Assembly (NCBI GenBank): GCA_044377005.1
Contig: JBILJV010000001.1
Location: 1-64,000 of the forward strand
DNA: 64,000 bases
Reading direction: 5' to 3'
Origin: JABMMZ01 sp044377005
GTDB lineage: Bacteria; Bacteroidota; Bacteroidia; NS11-12g; UBA955
The notes under the pieces were generated by a model. The model was not told the DNA's origin. It did not search any database and was given only the letters and a program-made list of their open reading frames with translations. The position numbers and the translations under genes are program-made. Below are positions 17,204 through 25,984 of this stretch, piece after piece (positions within the stretch are counted from its first letter, which is position 1; each line of letters begins with the position of its first letter).

Positions 17204-19042
17204 GTGCAATCCAATCATTCATACAAGAATATCGTTGTAAAGTTTGCAGGAGATAGTGGAGATGGTGTTCAGTTGACTGGTACACAGTTTGCCGAAACAA
17301 ATGCATTGTTTGGAAACGATATTGCTACTTTTCCCGATTTCCCCGCAGAAATTAGAGCGCCAATAGGTACCTTGCCAGGTGTTTCTGGTTATCAAATTCA
17401 TTTCAGTAGTGAGTCGGTTCTAACCCCCGGCGACTCATACGACGTATTAGTAGCGCTCAATGCGGCTGCTTTGAAAGTTAATATCAAATTATTAAAACCA
17501 AATGGCATAATCATTGTCAATAAAGATGGTTTTGATTCACGTAATCTACGTTTGGCTGGTATTTCGGAAAATGACCATCCTCTTACCAATGGTAGTTTGG
17601 ATAATTTTACGGTTTACGAAGTCGATATTACTCAATTAACCAAAAAGGCAGTTTCTGAATTTAACTTAGGAAATAAGGAGTCAGAAAGATGTAAAAATAT
17701 GTTTGTGTTAGGAATGGTTTATTGGTTATTCGATAGAGATATTCAAAATACTATTCAGTTTATTGAAAAAAGATTTTCTAAGAATGAGGGTTTGATGAAC
17801 GCGAATATCAAAGCGCTTCAAGCAGGTTATTTTTTCAGTGAAACATCAGAACTATTCAGTAGTCAATACCAAATCGATGCCGCCGAAACTCCGGCAGGAC
17901 TTTACAGAAGTATTAATGGAAACCAAGCCACTGCTTTAGGGTTGCTTGCTGCTTCTGTAAAATCAAATATTCCCTTGTTTTTAGGGTCTTATCCCATAAC
18001 ACCGGCTTCAGACATTTTGCACGAATTATCCAAGCACAAAGGATATGGTGTAATGACTTTTCAAGCGGAAGATGAAATAGCAGGTGTATGTGCTGCAATA
18101 GGAGCTTCGTATGCAGGTCATATTGGTATTACCACTAGTTCAGGCCCAGGAATTGCTCTTAAAACAGAAGCTATCGGATTGGCAACAATGCTAGAACTTC
18201 CATTGGTTATTTGTAATATTCAAAGGGGAGGCCCATCAACTGGTTTGCCGACTAAAACCGAACAATCGGATTTGTTACAAGCTTTATACGGAAGAAATGG
18301 GGAGTGTCCTCTTGTTGTAATTGCCGCTTCATCGCCTTCAGATTGTTATGAAATGGCCTTTATGGCAGTCAAGATTTCATTAGAACATACAGTGCCTGTA
18401 ATGTTTTTGAGTGATGGTTATATTGCCAATGGTGCTCAACCATGGAAAATAAAACAATTGGATGAATTGCCTGAAATACAGTCGCATTTTATTACGCAAG
18501 TAAAAGAAGGGGACGTTTACAGACCATACCAAAGAGAGGAAAACCTGTCACGTTTTCACGCTATTCCAGGTTCTGAAGGTATGACCCACAGAATAGGCGG
18601 TCTGGAAAAAGAAAATATAACAGGTAATATCAGTTATGAAGGAGCTAACCATGAGTTAATGGTAAAAATTAGGGCACAGAAAGTAGCCAATGTAGCACAC
18701 CAAATTCCTCTGATAGAGTATGATCAAGGAGATGAAAATTCAGATTGTTTGGTTATCGGTTGGGGAAGTACTTATGGAAGTATTTTTACAGCTGTTACTG
18801 AATTAAAGGCAGAAGGGTTGAATGTGGCGCAATTGCATTTAAAATACATCAATCCTCTTCCGTTAAATTTTCACGAAAAACTTAAACCATTTAAACGTGT
18901 ATTTGTGGCTGAATTAAACAACGGTCAATTGATAAAATTAATACGAGAACAATTTTTGATAGATGCTATAGGTATCAATAAAATTCAAGGTCAACCTTTC
19001 AGTTTACTTGAAATTAAAGAAACCATCAAACAACATATTTAA
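17204..19042 (+). CDS. korA: 2-oxoacid:ferredoxin oxidoreductase, fused gamma-alpha subunit
   Basis: With KorB it forms the oxidoreductase that converts a 2-oxoacid (2-oxoglutarate most likely) and CoA to acyl-CoA, CO2 and reduced ferredoxin. The N-terminal gamma domain (residues 1-190) begins with VVKFAGDSGDGVQLTGTQFAE. The alpha domain follows, with FLGSYPITPASDILHELSKH near 255 and TTSSGPGIALKTEAIGLA near 308, both typical pyrimidine-binding elements. The length of 612 fits the fused Bacteroidota form. The start is GTG; no ATG near it gives the full N-terminus. Four nucleotides separate it from korB. Confidence 0.94.
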   Translation: MQSNHSYKNIVVKFAGDSGDGVQLTGTQFAETNALFGNDIATFPDFPAEIRAPIGTLPGVSGYQIHFSSESVLTPGDSYDVLVALNAAALKVNIKLLKPNGIIIVNKDGFDSRNLRLAGISENDHPLTNGSLDNFTVYEVDITQLTKKAVSEFNLGNKESERCKNMFVLGMVYWLFDRDIQNTIQFIEKRFSKNEGLMNANIKALQAGYFFSETSELFSSQYQIDAAETPAGLYRSINGNQATALGLLAASVKSNIPLFLGSYPITPASDILHELSKHKGYGVMTFQAEDEIAGVCAAIGASYAGHIGITTSSGPGIALKTEAIGLATMLELPLVICNIQRGGPSTGLPTKTEQSDLLQALYGRNGECPLVVIAASSPSDCYEMAFMAVKISLEHTVPVMFLSDGYIANGAQPWKIKQLDELPEIQSHFITQVKEGDVYRPYQREENLSRFHAIPGSEGMTHRIGGLEKENITGNISYEGANHELMVKIRAQKVANVAHQIPLIEYDQGDENSDCLVIGWGSTYGSIFTAVTELKAEGLNVAQLHLKYINPLPLNFHEKLKPFKRVFVAELNNGQLIKLIREQFLIDAIGINKIQGQPFSLLEIKETIKQHI

Positions 19043-19046
19043 CAAA

Positions 19047-20066
19047 ATGGAATTAACAGAAATCCAATCCCCTTTTTTTACATCAAAGGATTTAGAGACC
19101 GACCAAGAAGTGAGATGGTGTCCCGGTTGTGGTGATTATGCCATTTTGAAAAGTGTTCAAAATGTATTGCCTGAACTTGGGGTTCCTAAGCATCAATTTG
19201 TTTTTATATCTGGAATAGGTTGTTCATCACGTTTCCCATATTACATGGATACTTATGGCATGCATTCCATACACGGAAGGGCAGCTGCTATTGCAACAGG
19301 TGTCAAATTAGCCAATCCCGAACTTAGTGTTTGGATGATAACAGGCGATGGCGATAGTTTGAGTATAGGTGGCAATCATTTGATACACACACTCAGAAGA
19401 AATCCTGATATCAATATTTTATTGTTTAACAATGAAATCTATGGGTTAACCAAAGGTCAGTTTTCTCCAACCAGTCATGTTGGGCAAATTACCAAATCAT
19501 CACCTATGGGAGTTGCCGACAGCCCTTTTAATCCTTTGGCTTTAGCATTAGGAGCTGGAGCAACTTTTGTGTCCCGAACGATGGACAGGGACTTAAAACA
19601 TCAACAATTAATGTATAAAAGAGCCTATTTTCACAAAGGAACTTCATTGGTAGAAATTTATCAGAATTGCAATGTATTTAACGATGGTGCTTTTGATGTA
19701 TTTACAGCTAAAGGAAGCAAGCCCGAAACAACTTTGTTTTTAACCCACGGGCAGCCTCTTGTGTTTGCAGAAGGAACTAAGGGTATCATATTAAAGGGAC
19801 TTACTCCCATAATTGTTGAGTTAGATGAGGTTGATAAAGATGATTTGTGGATACACGATGAACAAGATTTAATTAAAGCACATATACTCTCTCAGTTTTT
19901 TGAAAAAGACCATTTCCCGCGTCCTTTTGGTGTAATATATGCTGCTGAAAATAAACCTGTTTTTAATGAGGTTATGAAGCAACAAATTGTTGACAGTAAA
20001 ATTGAAAATAAGGAATTGGCATTCAGTAAATTACTCAAATCTTCGAGCAGTTGGGAAATTAAGTAG
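19047..20066 (+). CDS. korB: 2-oxoacid:ferredoxin oxidoreductase, beta subunit
   Basis: Thiamine pyrophosphate-binding subunit. It carries VRWCPGCGDYAILKSVQ (Cys-x2-Cys, about residues 19-22) and the TPP motif ITGDGDSLSIGGNHLIH near residue 105 with NNEIYGLTKGQFSPTS just after, the standard KorB signature. The ATG at 19047 gives MELTEIQSPFFTSKDL; an upstream ATG at 19008 would overlap korA and add unrelated residues. The product of 339 residues is normal. It is co-translated with korA. Substrate choice between 2-oxoglutarate and pyruvate is inferred from the KorAB-like arrangement. Confidence 0.94.
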   Translation: MELTEIQSPFFTSKDLETDQEVRWCPGCGDYAILKSVQNVLPELGVPKHQFVFISGIGCSSRFPYYMDTYGMHSIHGRAAAIATGVKLANPELSVWMITGDGDSLSIGGNHLIHTLRRNPDINILLFNNEIYGLTKGQFSPTSHVGQITKSSPMGVADSPFNPLALALGAGATFVSRTMDRDLKHQQLMYKRAYFHKGTSLVEIYQNCNVFNDGAFDVFTAKGSKPETTLFLTHGQPLVFAEGTKGIILKGLTPIIVELDEVDKDDLWIHDEQDLIKAHILSQFFEKDHFPRPFGVIYAAENKPVFNEVMKQQIVDSKIENKELAFSKLLKSSSSWEIK

Positions 20067-20113
20067 AGTTTAATTTTTATTTTTTTATTATGTTTGAAGA
20101 TTAATTTAATAAC

Positions 20114-22066
20114 ATGGTAAAATATTTTATACTTTCATTATCATTTCTATTTTGTTTTTTTAAATCATCTGCACAAGATACCATTAAGGTAAATACCCAC
20201 AACAAAGTGGTAATTAAAACCAATCCTTCGGTTGGGCATACTTATTATTCTTCTTGGGGTACTTTTCCTGCAAAGGATGTTTCATATCGTAAAGTTTATT
20301 TGTATTTAGAATTTGGTTGTGCACCCGGTTTAAGATGTGGCGAATGGGATTATTTAAACCATATTTATATCGGTAAAAAAGGAGGAGTTAATGGCGATAG
20401 TTTGCATTATGAATTGGCAAGATTTGTTACGCCTTATGGTTTTTATTGGAACAGTAGTCAAAATTGGAAACATGGTTGGATCTTTGATGTGACTGAATTT
20501 TCAGATATTTTACATGATTCAGTTCAAATTTTATACAAACATTCTGGCTATGAGTCAAACACAGACAGAGGTTGGACTGTAACTTTGGATTTTAATTTCG
20601 TAAAAGGAGAACCAGCACTTACACCTATGGGTTACACTCGTTTTCATAGTTTAAATGCTCCTTATGGAAATCCTAATAGAACATTCGAAAGTACAATGCC
20701 TGATAAGTCATTTCAAATTCCTGTAGGAGCAGATTTTACAGATTTAATGACACTTCAAACGGGTCATGGTATGGACCAACAGCAAAATTGTGCTGAATTT
20801 TGTTCTAAAAAAAGAACCCTTAAATTAGATGGACAAGTGGTTTCGGAAAAAAATGTTTGGAGAGATGATTGTGGTTTTAACAGCTTATTCCCACAAGCTG
20901 GAACATGGGTTTATGACCGAGCAGGTTGGTGTCCTGGTGCTCCTGTATATGCTGATCATGTTTATTTGCCAACTGCATCAGGTTCCAATCATACATTCTC
21001 TTTTAATATGGAAGCATATACCAATACTACCGGTGGTAGTGCCGATTATTCTATTTCTTCTTACGCATTTTTCTATAAAAACAATCAAAAACAATTTGAT
21101 GCAAGTGTAGATAGAATACTTTCTCCATCTACAGAATATGAAAGCTCCAGATTGAATCCTACTTGCGGAGCGCCAATCATTAGAGTAAAAAATATGGGTA
21201 AGGAAACCATTACTTCTTTAGATTTTGAGTATGGTAAAGTTGGAGGATCATTGCAAAAAATATGGGTACCTTGTAATATTAAACCATTTGAGACTCAAGT
21301 TTTAACTTTGGAAGCTGTTTACAATTGGACTGGTGCTAGTAATCAATTTGTGGTTAATATTACCAAAGTAAATAGCCAAGAGGACGAATATCGAAAGGAT
21401 AATATTGCGTATAGTACTATTGCAAATGCACCTGTAACTCCAAATGCTATTGTTGTTTTGTTAAAAACAAATAATGCCCCATCAGAAAATTCATATACCA
21501 TTAAGGATGCTTGGGGTAAAGTAATTCGTAATAAATCTGGTTTTGCTCCTAATACCACTTACAGAGATACCGTTTATTTGGATAACAATGTGTGTTATTC
21601 ATTCGAGTTTTCTGATGAGGGTCAAGGTCCAAGCAGTAATCCATTGAATGAAGATGGTTTAGAATGGTGGGCTAATTCTGGCGATGGTGCCGGTTATATT
21701 CAACTAAGACGTTTGTCTAATAATGCCATGCTGAAAAATTTCCTTTCAGATTTTGGGACTAAACATATTTACAACTTCACAAGTTCATATTCTATGTCAA
21801 CTGATGAGCCTGATTTAGGTCAATCAATGGAACTTTTTGTTTTCCCAAATCCAGCACATAATGAAGTTAATTTACACATAGAATCAGTCAATAATGGATT
21901 GTTTCAAGTGAAAATAGTTGATGTAACGGGTAAGGAAGTATACAAACGTGAAGGTCAATCTAACAGTGAAGATATTCAAGTTACCAATTTGGCAAAAGGA
22001 GTATATACTGCAATTGTAAATAAAGAGGGGCTTGTATTGACTAAAAAGTTTGTGGTATTGGATTAA
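20114..22066 (+). CDS. secreted PNGase F-like protein with T9SS C-terminal domain
   Basis: A 650-residue exported protein with a signal peptide (about 1-20, ending KSSAQ). Residues 40-190 resemble peptide-N-glycosidase F: GCAPGLRCGEWDYLNHIYI, YELARFVTPYGFYW, WIFDVTEFSDIL and a beta strand ending DFNFVKG line up with the two-domain jelly-roll fold of that enzyme. The last 75 residues (FVFPNPAHNEVNLHIES ... GVYTAIVNKEGLVLTKKFVVL) are a type A sorting domain recognised by the type IX secretion system. It may remove or bind N-glycans at the surface; catalytic competence cannot be judged by eye. Confidence 0.82.
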   Translation: MVKYFILSLSFLFCFFKSSAQDTIKVNTHNKVVIKTNPSVGHTYYSSWGTFPAKDVSYRKVYLYLEFGCAPGLRCGEWDYLNHIYIGKKGGVNGDSLHYELARFVTPYGFYWNSSQNWKHGWIFDVTEFSDILHDSVQILYKHSGYESNTDRGWTVTLDFNFVKGEPALTPMGYTRFHSLNAPYGNPNRTFESTMPDKSFQIPVGADFTDLMTLQTGHGMDQQQNCAEFCSKKRTLKLDGQVVSEKNVWRDDCGFNSLFPQAGTWVYDRAGWCPGAPVYADHVYLPTASGSNHTFSFNMEAYTNTTGGSADYSISSYAFFYKNNQKQFDASVDRILSPSTEYESSRLNPTCGAPIIRVKNMGKETITSLDFEYGKVGGSLQKIWVPCNIKPFETQVLTLEAVYNWTGASNQFVVNITKVNSQEDEYRKDNIAYSTIANAPVTPNAIVVLLKTNNAPSENSYTIKDAWGKVIRNKSGFAPNTTYRDTVYLDNNVCYSFEFSDEGQGPSSNPLNEDGLEWWANSGDGAGYIQLRRLSNNAMLKNFLSDFGTKHIYNFTSSYSMSTDEPDLGQSMELFVFPNPAHNEVNLHIESVNNGLFQVKIVDVTGKEVYKREGQSNSEDIQVTNLAKGVYTAIVNKEGLVLTKKFVVLD

Positions 22067-22674
22067 CGTAAATTAAAGATGGAATTATCCATTTTCATTT
22101 TATTATTCATCCTCAATTCCTAAAACTTCACTACTTCTTTTAGGGTCTAGAATCCCATTTGTTAACTGTTCAAAAGGGCACTTAAGGTTTTTGGTCCTGC
22201 GATTGTCTTTGTTGTTATTATCATTTTTTTCTGAAAAGCTTTTAATTGAGTTAGAATTTGATTTAATAATGACTGAATTTTTGTATTTAGTTTAATGCAT
22301 GTGTCTTTAAGAACCGAGTTACTTTCTCTTTTGTTGTTTGAAAATTCAATTTTTAACGGGGTCTATTCGCTCAATTTATTGAGCGAATGTCGTTGAATTT
22401 AAATTATTTTGTTGTGCTTGTAATTGCTTTTTTATTTGTAAAATAAAAAAAGACTTATAGCGCTAAGGACTGCAATTGCTATGATTATTAAAAAAAATGA
22501 AGAAGGCGTTTTTTTTAAAATAGTTGGAATGTGTTTAAAATAAATTTAAAGATTTTAACTTGATTTTAATTATGAAATTTAAGTACTTTTTTTTAAAAGA
22601 GGGTTTATTTTGTTGTGAAATTTATTTGTAAAAAGTTCAAACAAAATTAATATTTAATTGTCATCTTTGTAGTC
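22067..22674. other. 608-bp intergenic region upstream of the carotenoid genes
   Basis: No gene with a conventional start was found. Two overlapping minus-strand frames are open without ATG starts. One spans 22162-22362, with a helical-looking product ending LSALLNS. The other spans 22103-22285 and ends ILDPKRSSEVLGIEDE. They may be a decayed small gene. A perfect palindrome lies at 22365-22388. A weak -7-like CATCTTTG at 22662-22669 precedes crtZ. Confidence 0.6.
22365..22388. promoter_or_regulatory. perfect 11-bp-arm palindrome
   Basis: ATTCGCTCAAT and ATTGAGCGAAT are exact reverse complements separated by TT. There is no T-run after either arm, so a simple terminator is unlikely. It sits 286 bp before crtZ and 298 bp after the PNGase-like gene. 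It may be a protein-binding site or a cruciform or mRNA structure; no regulator gene lies next to it. Confidence 0.7.
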
Positions 22675-23139
22675 ATGTCATTCATATTAAATAGTTTAAT
22701 TATATTATTGGGATTTTTGTTAATGGAAGGGGTAGCTTGGTTTACTCATAAATATATAATGCATGGATTTATGTGGTCATGGCACAAGAGTCACCATGAG
22801 CCTCGCAAGGGGAAATTCGAAAAGAATGATTTGTTCGGAATTGTTTTTGCCTTTGTATCAGCTGGGCTTATGATTAGCGGATCTTGGGGTGATATAGATT
22901 GGAAGTTTTATTTAGGTATTGGAATTTTATTATACGGTTTAGCTTATTTTTTAGTTCACGATGTGTTTGTTCACCAAAGATTACCTTTGTTAAAAAGAAC
23001 AAACAACGCCTATTTTCAAGCCATGCGGTTTGCGCACAAAATCCATCATAAAGTTTCTTCGAAAGAGGGTGCTGAAGCTTTTGGATTTTTGTTTGTAAGC
23101 AAAAAGTATCTTAATAAATTTAAGCATAAACAAAAATGA
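22675..23139 (+). CDS. crtZ: beta-carotene hydroxylase
   Basis: Membrane di-iron hydroxylase of the fatty acid hydroxylase superfamily, expected to convert beta-carotene to zeaxanthin. All histidine clusters of CrtZ are present in order: HKYIMH (about 25-30), HKSHHEP (about 38-44), HDVFVHQR (about 95-102) and HKIHH (about 122-126). About four membrane segments are present and the length of 154 residues is typical. Its last codons overlap the start of crtI by 4 nt, so the genes are translationally coupled. Its substrate requires a lycopene cyclase, which is not in this window. Confidence 0.94.
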   Translation: MSFILNSLIILLGFLLMEGVAWFTHKYIMHGFMWSWHKSHHEPRKGKFEKNDLFGIVFAFVSAGLMISGSWGDIDWKFYLGIGILLYGLAYFLVHDVFVHQRLPLLKRTNNAYFQAMRFAHKIHHKVSSKEGAEAFGFLFVSKKYLNKFKHKQK

Positions 23140-24620
23140 GTAAAAAAATAGTCGTTATAGGAAGTGGATTTGCGGGACTGACAAGTGCCTCTTATTTGGC
23201 AAAACAAGGTCATCAGGTTACTTTGTTGGAAAAAAATGACCAAGTTGGAGGTCGTTGTCGAAAATGGGAAACAGAGGGATTTACATTTGATATGGGTCCA
23301 AGTTGGTATTGGATGCCCGAAGTGTTTGAAAATTTTTTCAAGGATTTTGGATACAAAGTTTCTGATTTTTACGAATTGCTAAGGCTAGACCCTGCTTACC
23401 GCATCTATTTTACCAATAATGAACAAATTGATATTCCAGCAAGCTTAGATGAATTGGTTAATGAGTTTGAAAAAAGGGAAAAAGGAAGTGGGGTTAAATT
23501 AAGAGCATTTTTGAAAGATGCTGAATATAAGTACCATACTGCCATGTCAGATTATGTTAACAGGTTGTCTGATTCCATCTTTGAATTTGTAGAACCCCGT
23601 TTAATCATCAAATCATTCCAACTTAGTTTGTTTTCTTCATTAAGAAAAGCGGTAAGAAAAGAGTTTAAAAATCCATTATTGGTGAGTTTACTCGAGTTCC
23701 CTGTTTTGTTTTTAGGGTCAACCCCAGACAATACACCTGCCATGTATAGTATGATGAATTATGCGGATTTGGTTAAAGGAACTTGGTTTCCTAAAAAAGG
23801 GATGGTTCAAATTTCAGAAGCATTTGCAAGTGTTGCAAAAAGTCAAGGGGTTACTATTTTGCTTAATAAAGCAGTTACTCATATTCGTGTTGAGAATTCA
23901 AAAACTGTAGGAGTGGAAGTTGGAGATGAGTTTTATGAAGCAGACATTGTTGTTGCAGGAAGTGATTATCATTTTACAGAACAAACGCTTTTAGATAAGC
24001 AACACCGTGTGTATGATGAACAATATTGGGAGTCAAGAACGATGTCCCCAAGCTCTTTGTTGTACTACATTGGTATCAATACAAAACTTAAAGAAGTATT
24101 ACATCACAACTTGTTTTTTGATGAAGATTTTGAGCAACATGCTATTGAAATTTACAAAGAACCTAAATGGCCAAGTAAGCCTTTGTTTTATTTGTGTGTT
24201 TCAAGTAAATCGGATGTTTCGTGTGCGCCAGAGGGATTTGAAAACCTATTTTTCTTAATTCCATTAGCCCCGGGATTAAAGGATTCTGAAGAATTAAGAG
24301 AGCAATATTTTCAAACCATGGCTAAGCGTCTCAAAGAGAAAAGTGGCGTTAATATCAATGAACACATTGTTGTAAAAAGGTCTTTTGCAATGAATGATTT
24401 CGAAAAAGATTACAACTCATACAAAGGAAATGCTTATGGATTGGCAAATACATTAATGCAAACGGCTTTTTTGAAACCCAAAATAAAATCTAAAAAGGTT
24501 AAAAATCTATTTTATACTGGTCAGTTAACTGTTCCCGGACCTGGTGTGCCACCTGCCATTATAAGTGGGCAAATTGTAGCTGGGGAAATTGAAAAAATGC
24601 TAAAATTGAGTCAGTTATAA
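23136..24620 (+). CDS. crtI: phytoene desaturase
   Basis: FAD-dependent desaturase that converts phytoene to lycopene in four steps. It has the N-terminal dinucleotide fold (KKIVVIGSGFAGLTSASYLA, then LLEKNDQVGGRCRKWETEGFTFDMGPSWYWMP) and the CrtI C-terminal signature FYTGQLTVPGPGVPPAIISGQIVAGEI near residue 460. The length of 494 is typical. It lies between crtZ and crtB in one operon. Confidence 0.95.
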   Translation: MSKKIVVIGSGFAGLTSASYLAKQGHQVTLLEKNDQVGGRCRKWETEGFTFDMGPSWYWMPEVFENFFKDFGYKVSDFYELLRLDPAYRIYFTNNEQIDIPASLDELVNEFEKREKGSGVKLRAFLKDAEYKYHTAMSDYVNRLSDSIFEFVEPRLIIKSFQLSLFSSLRKAVRKEFKNPLLVSLLEFPVLFLGSTPDNTPAMYSMMNYADLVKGTWFPKKGMVQISEAFASVAKSQGVTILLNKAVTHIRVENSKTVGVEVGDEFYEADIVVAGSDYHFTEQTLLDKQHRVYDEQYWESRTMSPSSLLYYIGINTKLKEVLHHNLFFDEDFEQHAIEIYKEPKWPSKPLFYLCVSSKSDVSCAPEGFENLFFLIPLAPGLKDSEELREQYFQTMAKRLKEKSGVNINEHIVVKRSFAMNDFEKDYNSYKGNAYGLANTLMQTAFLKPKIKSKKVKNLFYTGQLTVPGPGVPPAIISGQIVAGEIEKMLKLSQL

Positions 24621-24659
24621 AACTTTTTAAAATTATTCTTGTTTAAATATTAAAGTAAT

Positions 24660-25496
24660 ATGTTTGAGATTTACGAAAAAACTTCCATTGATTGTAGTAA
24701 AAAAACTACCAACAATTATAGCACATCCTTTTCATTAGGGATTAACATGATAAGTAAAAGCCATCGTTGGGCTATTTATGGTATTTATGGTTTTGTGCGA
24801 CTAGCAGATGAGATTGTCGATACATTTGACAGAGAAGATAAAGCAGAATTGCTTGCTGAATTCAAAGCGGATACCTACAAAGCGATAGAAAAAGGAATCA
24901 GCCTTAATCCAATCTTACATTCTTTCCAAAAAGCAGCCAATCAATTTGGGATAGGCAAGGATTTAATTGAGCCTTTCTTTAACAGTATGGAAACAGACTT
25001 AGGTAAGCAAACATACAACCGAGGTCAATATGATGATTACATATATGGTAGCGCAGAGGTGGTTGGTTTAATGTGTTTGAAGGTGTTTTGTGACGAAAAA
25101 GAAGGTTTATATCAACAATTGGTAAGTCCTGCCAGATCATTAGGTGCCGCTTTCCAAAAAGTTAATTTTTTACGAGATATTAAAAGTGATGTTGAAGACA
25201 GAGGTCGTATCTATTTCCCAACTTTGAATTTAGCAGAATTCGATGAATCTGTTAAACACCAAATTATTATAGAAGTAAAATCGGATTTTGATAAAGCCTA
25301 TGAGGGGATTAAACAACTTCCTTTAAGTTGTCGTTTTGGTGTTTACACAGCTTATCGCTATTATTTAAGATTGCTTGATAAAATTGAACGTGTCAATGCT
25401 GCGGAGATTTTAGAAAAAAGAATCAGAGTTGCTAACACTGAAAAGGTTGCTTTATTAGCTCGTTCTTATGTTAAGTTCAAATTCAATGTTTTGTAA
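24660..25496 (+). CDS. crtB: phytoene synthase
   Basis: Condenses two geranylgeranyl diphosphates to phytoene, the first committed carotenoid step. Both aspartate-rich motifs are visible: LADEIVDTF near residue 47 and FLRDIKSDVEDRGRIYFP near 170. The start SKKTTNNYSTSFSLGI is also characteristic. The length is 278 residues. It starts 39 nt after crtI and overlaps the next small gene at its 3' end. The GGPP synthase is not in the window. Confidence 0.95.
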   Translation: MFEIYEKTSIDCSKKTTNNYSTSFSLGINMISKSHRWAIYGIYGFVRLADEIVDTFDREDKAELLAEFKADTYKAIEKGISLNPILHSFQKAANQFGIGKDLIEPFFNSMETDLGKQTYNRGQYDDYIYGSAEVVGLMCLKVFCDEKEGLYQQLVSPARSLGAAFQKVNFLRDIKSDVEDRGRIYFPTLNLAEFDESVKHQIIIEVKSDFDKAYEGIKQLPLSCRFGVYTAYRYYLRLLDKIERVNAAEILEKRIRVANTEKVALLARSYVKFKFNVL

Positions 25497-25977
25497 TTTA
25501 AAGATTGCTTCTTTTTTATTTATTGGTTTTTTTTCGTTTTCATTCATCCAAGTAGATGAAATTTCAGAACTAAGAACTTCATTCCAAAAAGCATTGACTT
25601 CTTCTAAATCTGCAAGTGATTTAAATACTCTAACAGCTAAGCAAGAAACGGCTATCAAAAAAGCATATCATGGGGTTTCCTATACACTGCTTGGAAAACA
25701 TGCTACTAACCCAATCAAAAAATTAGAGTATTTAAGAAAAGGTTTGCCTATTCTTAACCAAGCTGTTCAAGACAAACCATTGGATGTTGAAATTCGTTTT
25801 TTAAGATTTACTGTTGAAGAAAATGTGCCTTCGTTTGTACAAATAGAAAGACATGTTAATACAGACAAATATTTTTTGGTCAATAATTTGAAGCCTTCTC
25901 ATACCTATTATGAGTTCATAAAAAATTACTTAAAACAGTCAAAATCATTGACAGATTCAGAAAAATCTAAACTTTAG
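25486..25977 (+). CDS. conserved unknown protein, last gene of the crt operon
   Basis: A 163-residue protein read from the ATG at 25486, which overlaps crtB by 11 nt; a start at 25468 is also possible. The N-terminus (about 7-22) is a hydrophobic export or anchor signal. The body contains KKAYHGVSYTLLGKHATNP and the stretch PLDVEIRFLRFTVEENVP, a pattern I have seen in conserved Bacteroidota proteins of unknown function. The coupling to crtB suggests a role tied to carotenoid-containing membranes, but this is inference. It converges with dnaB, with 7 nt between the stops. Confidence 0.8.
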   Translation: MFCNLKIASFLFIGFFSFSFIQVDEISELRTSFQKALTSSKSASDLNTLTAKQETAIKKAYHGVSYTLLGKHATNPIKKLEYLRKGLPILNQAVQDKPLDVEIRFLRFTVEENVPSFVQIERHVNTDKYFLVNNLKPSHTYYEFIKNYLKQSKSLTDSEKSKL

Positions 25978-25984
25978 TTACTTT

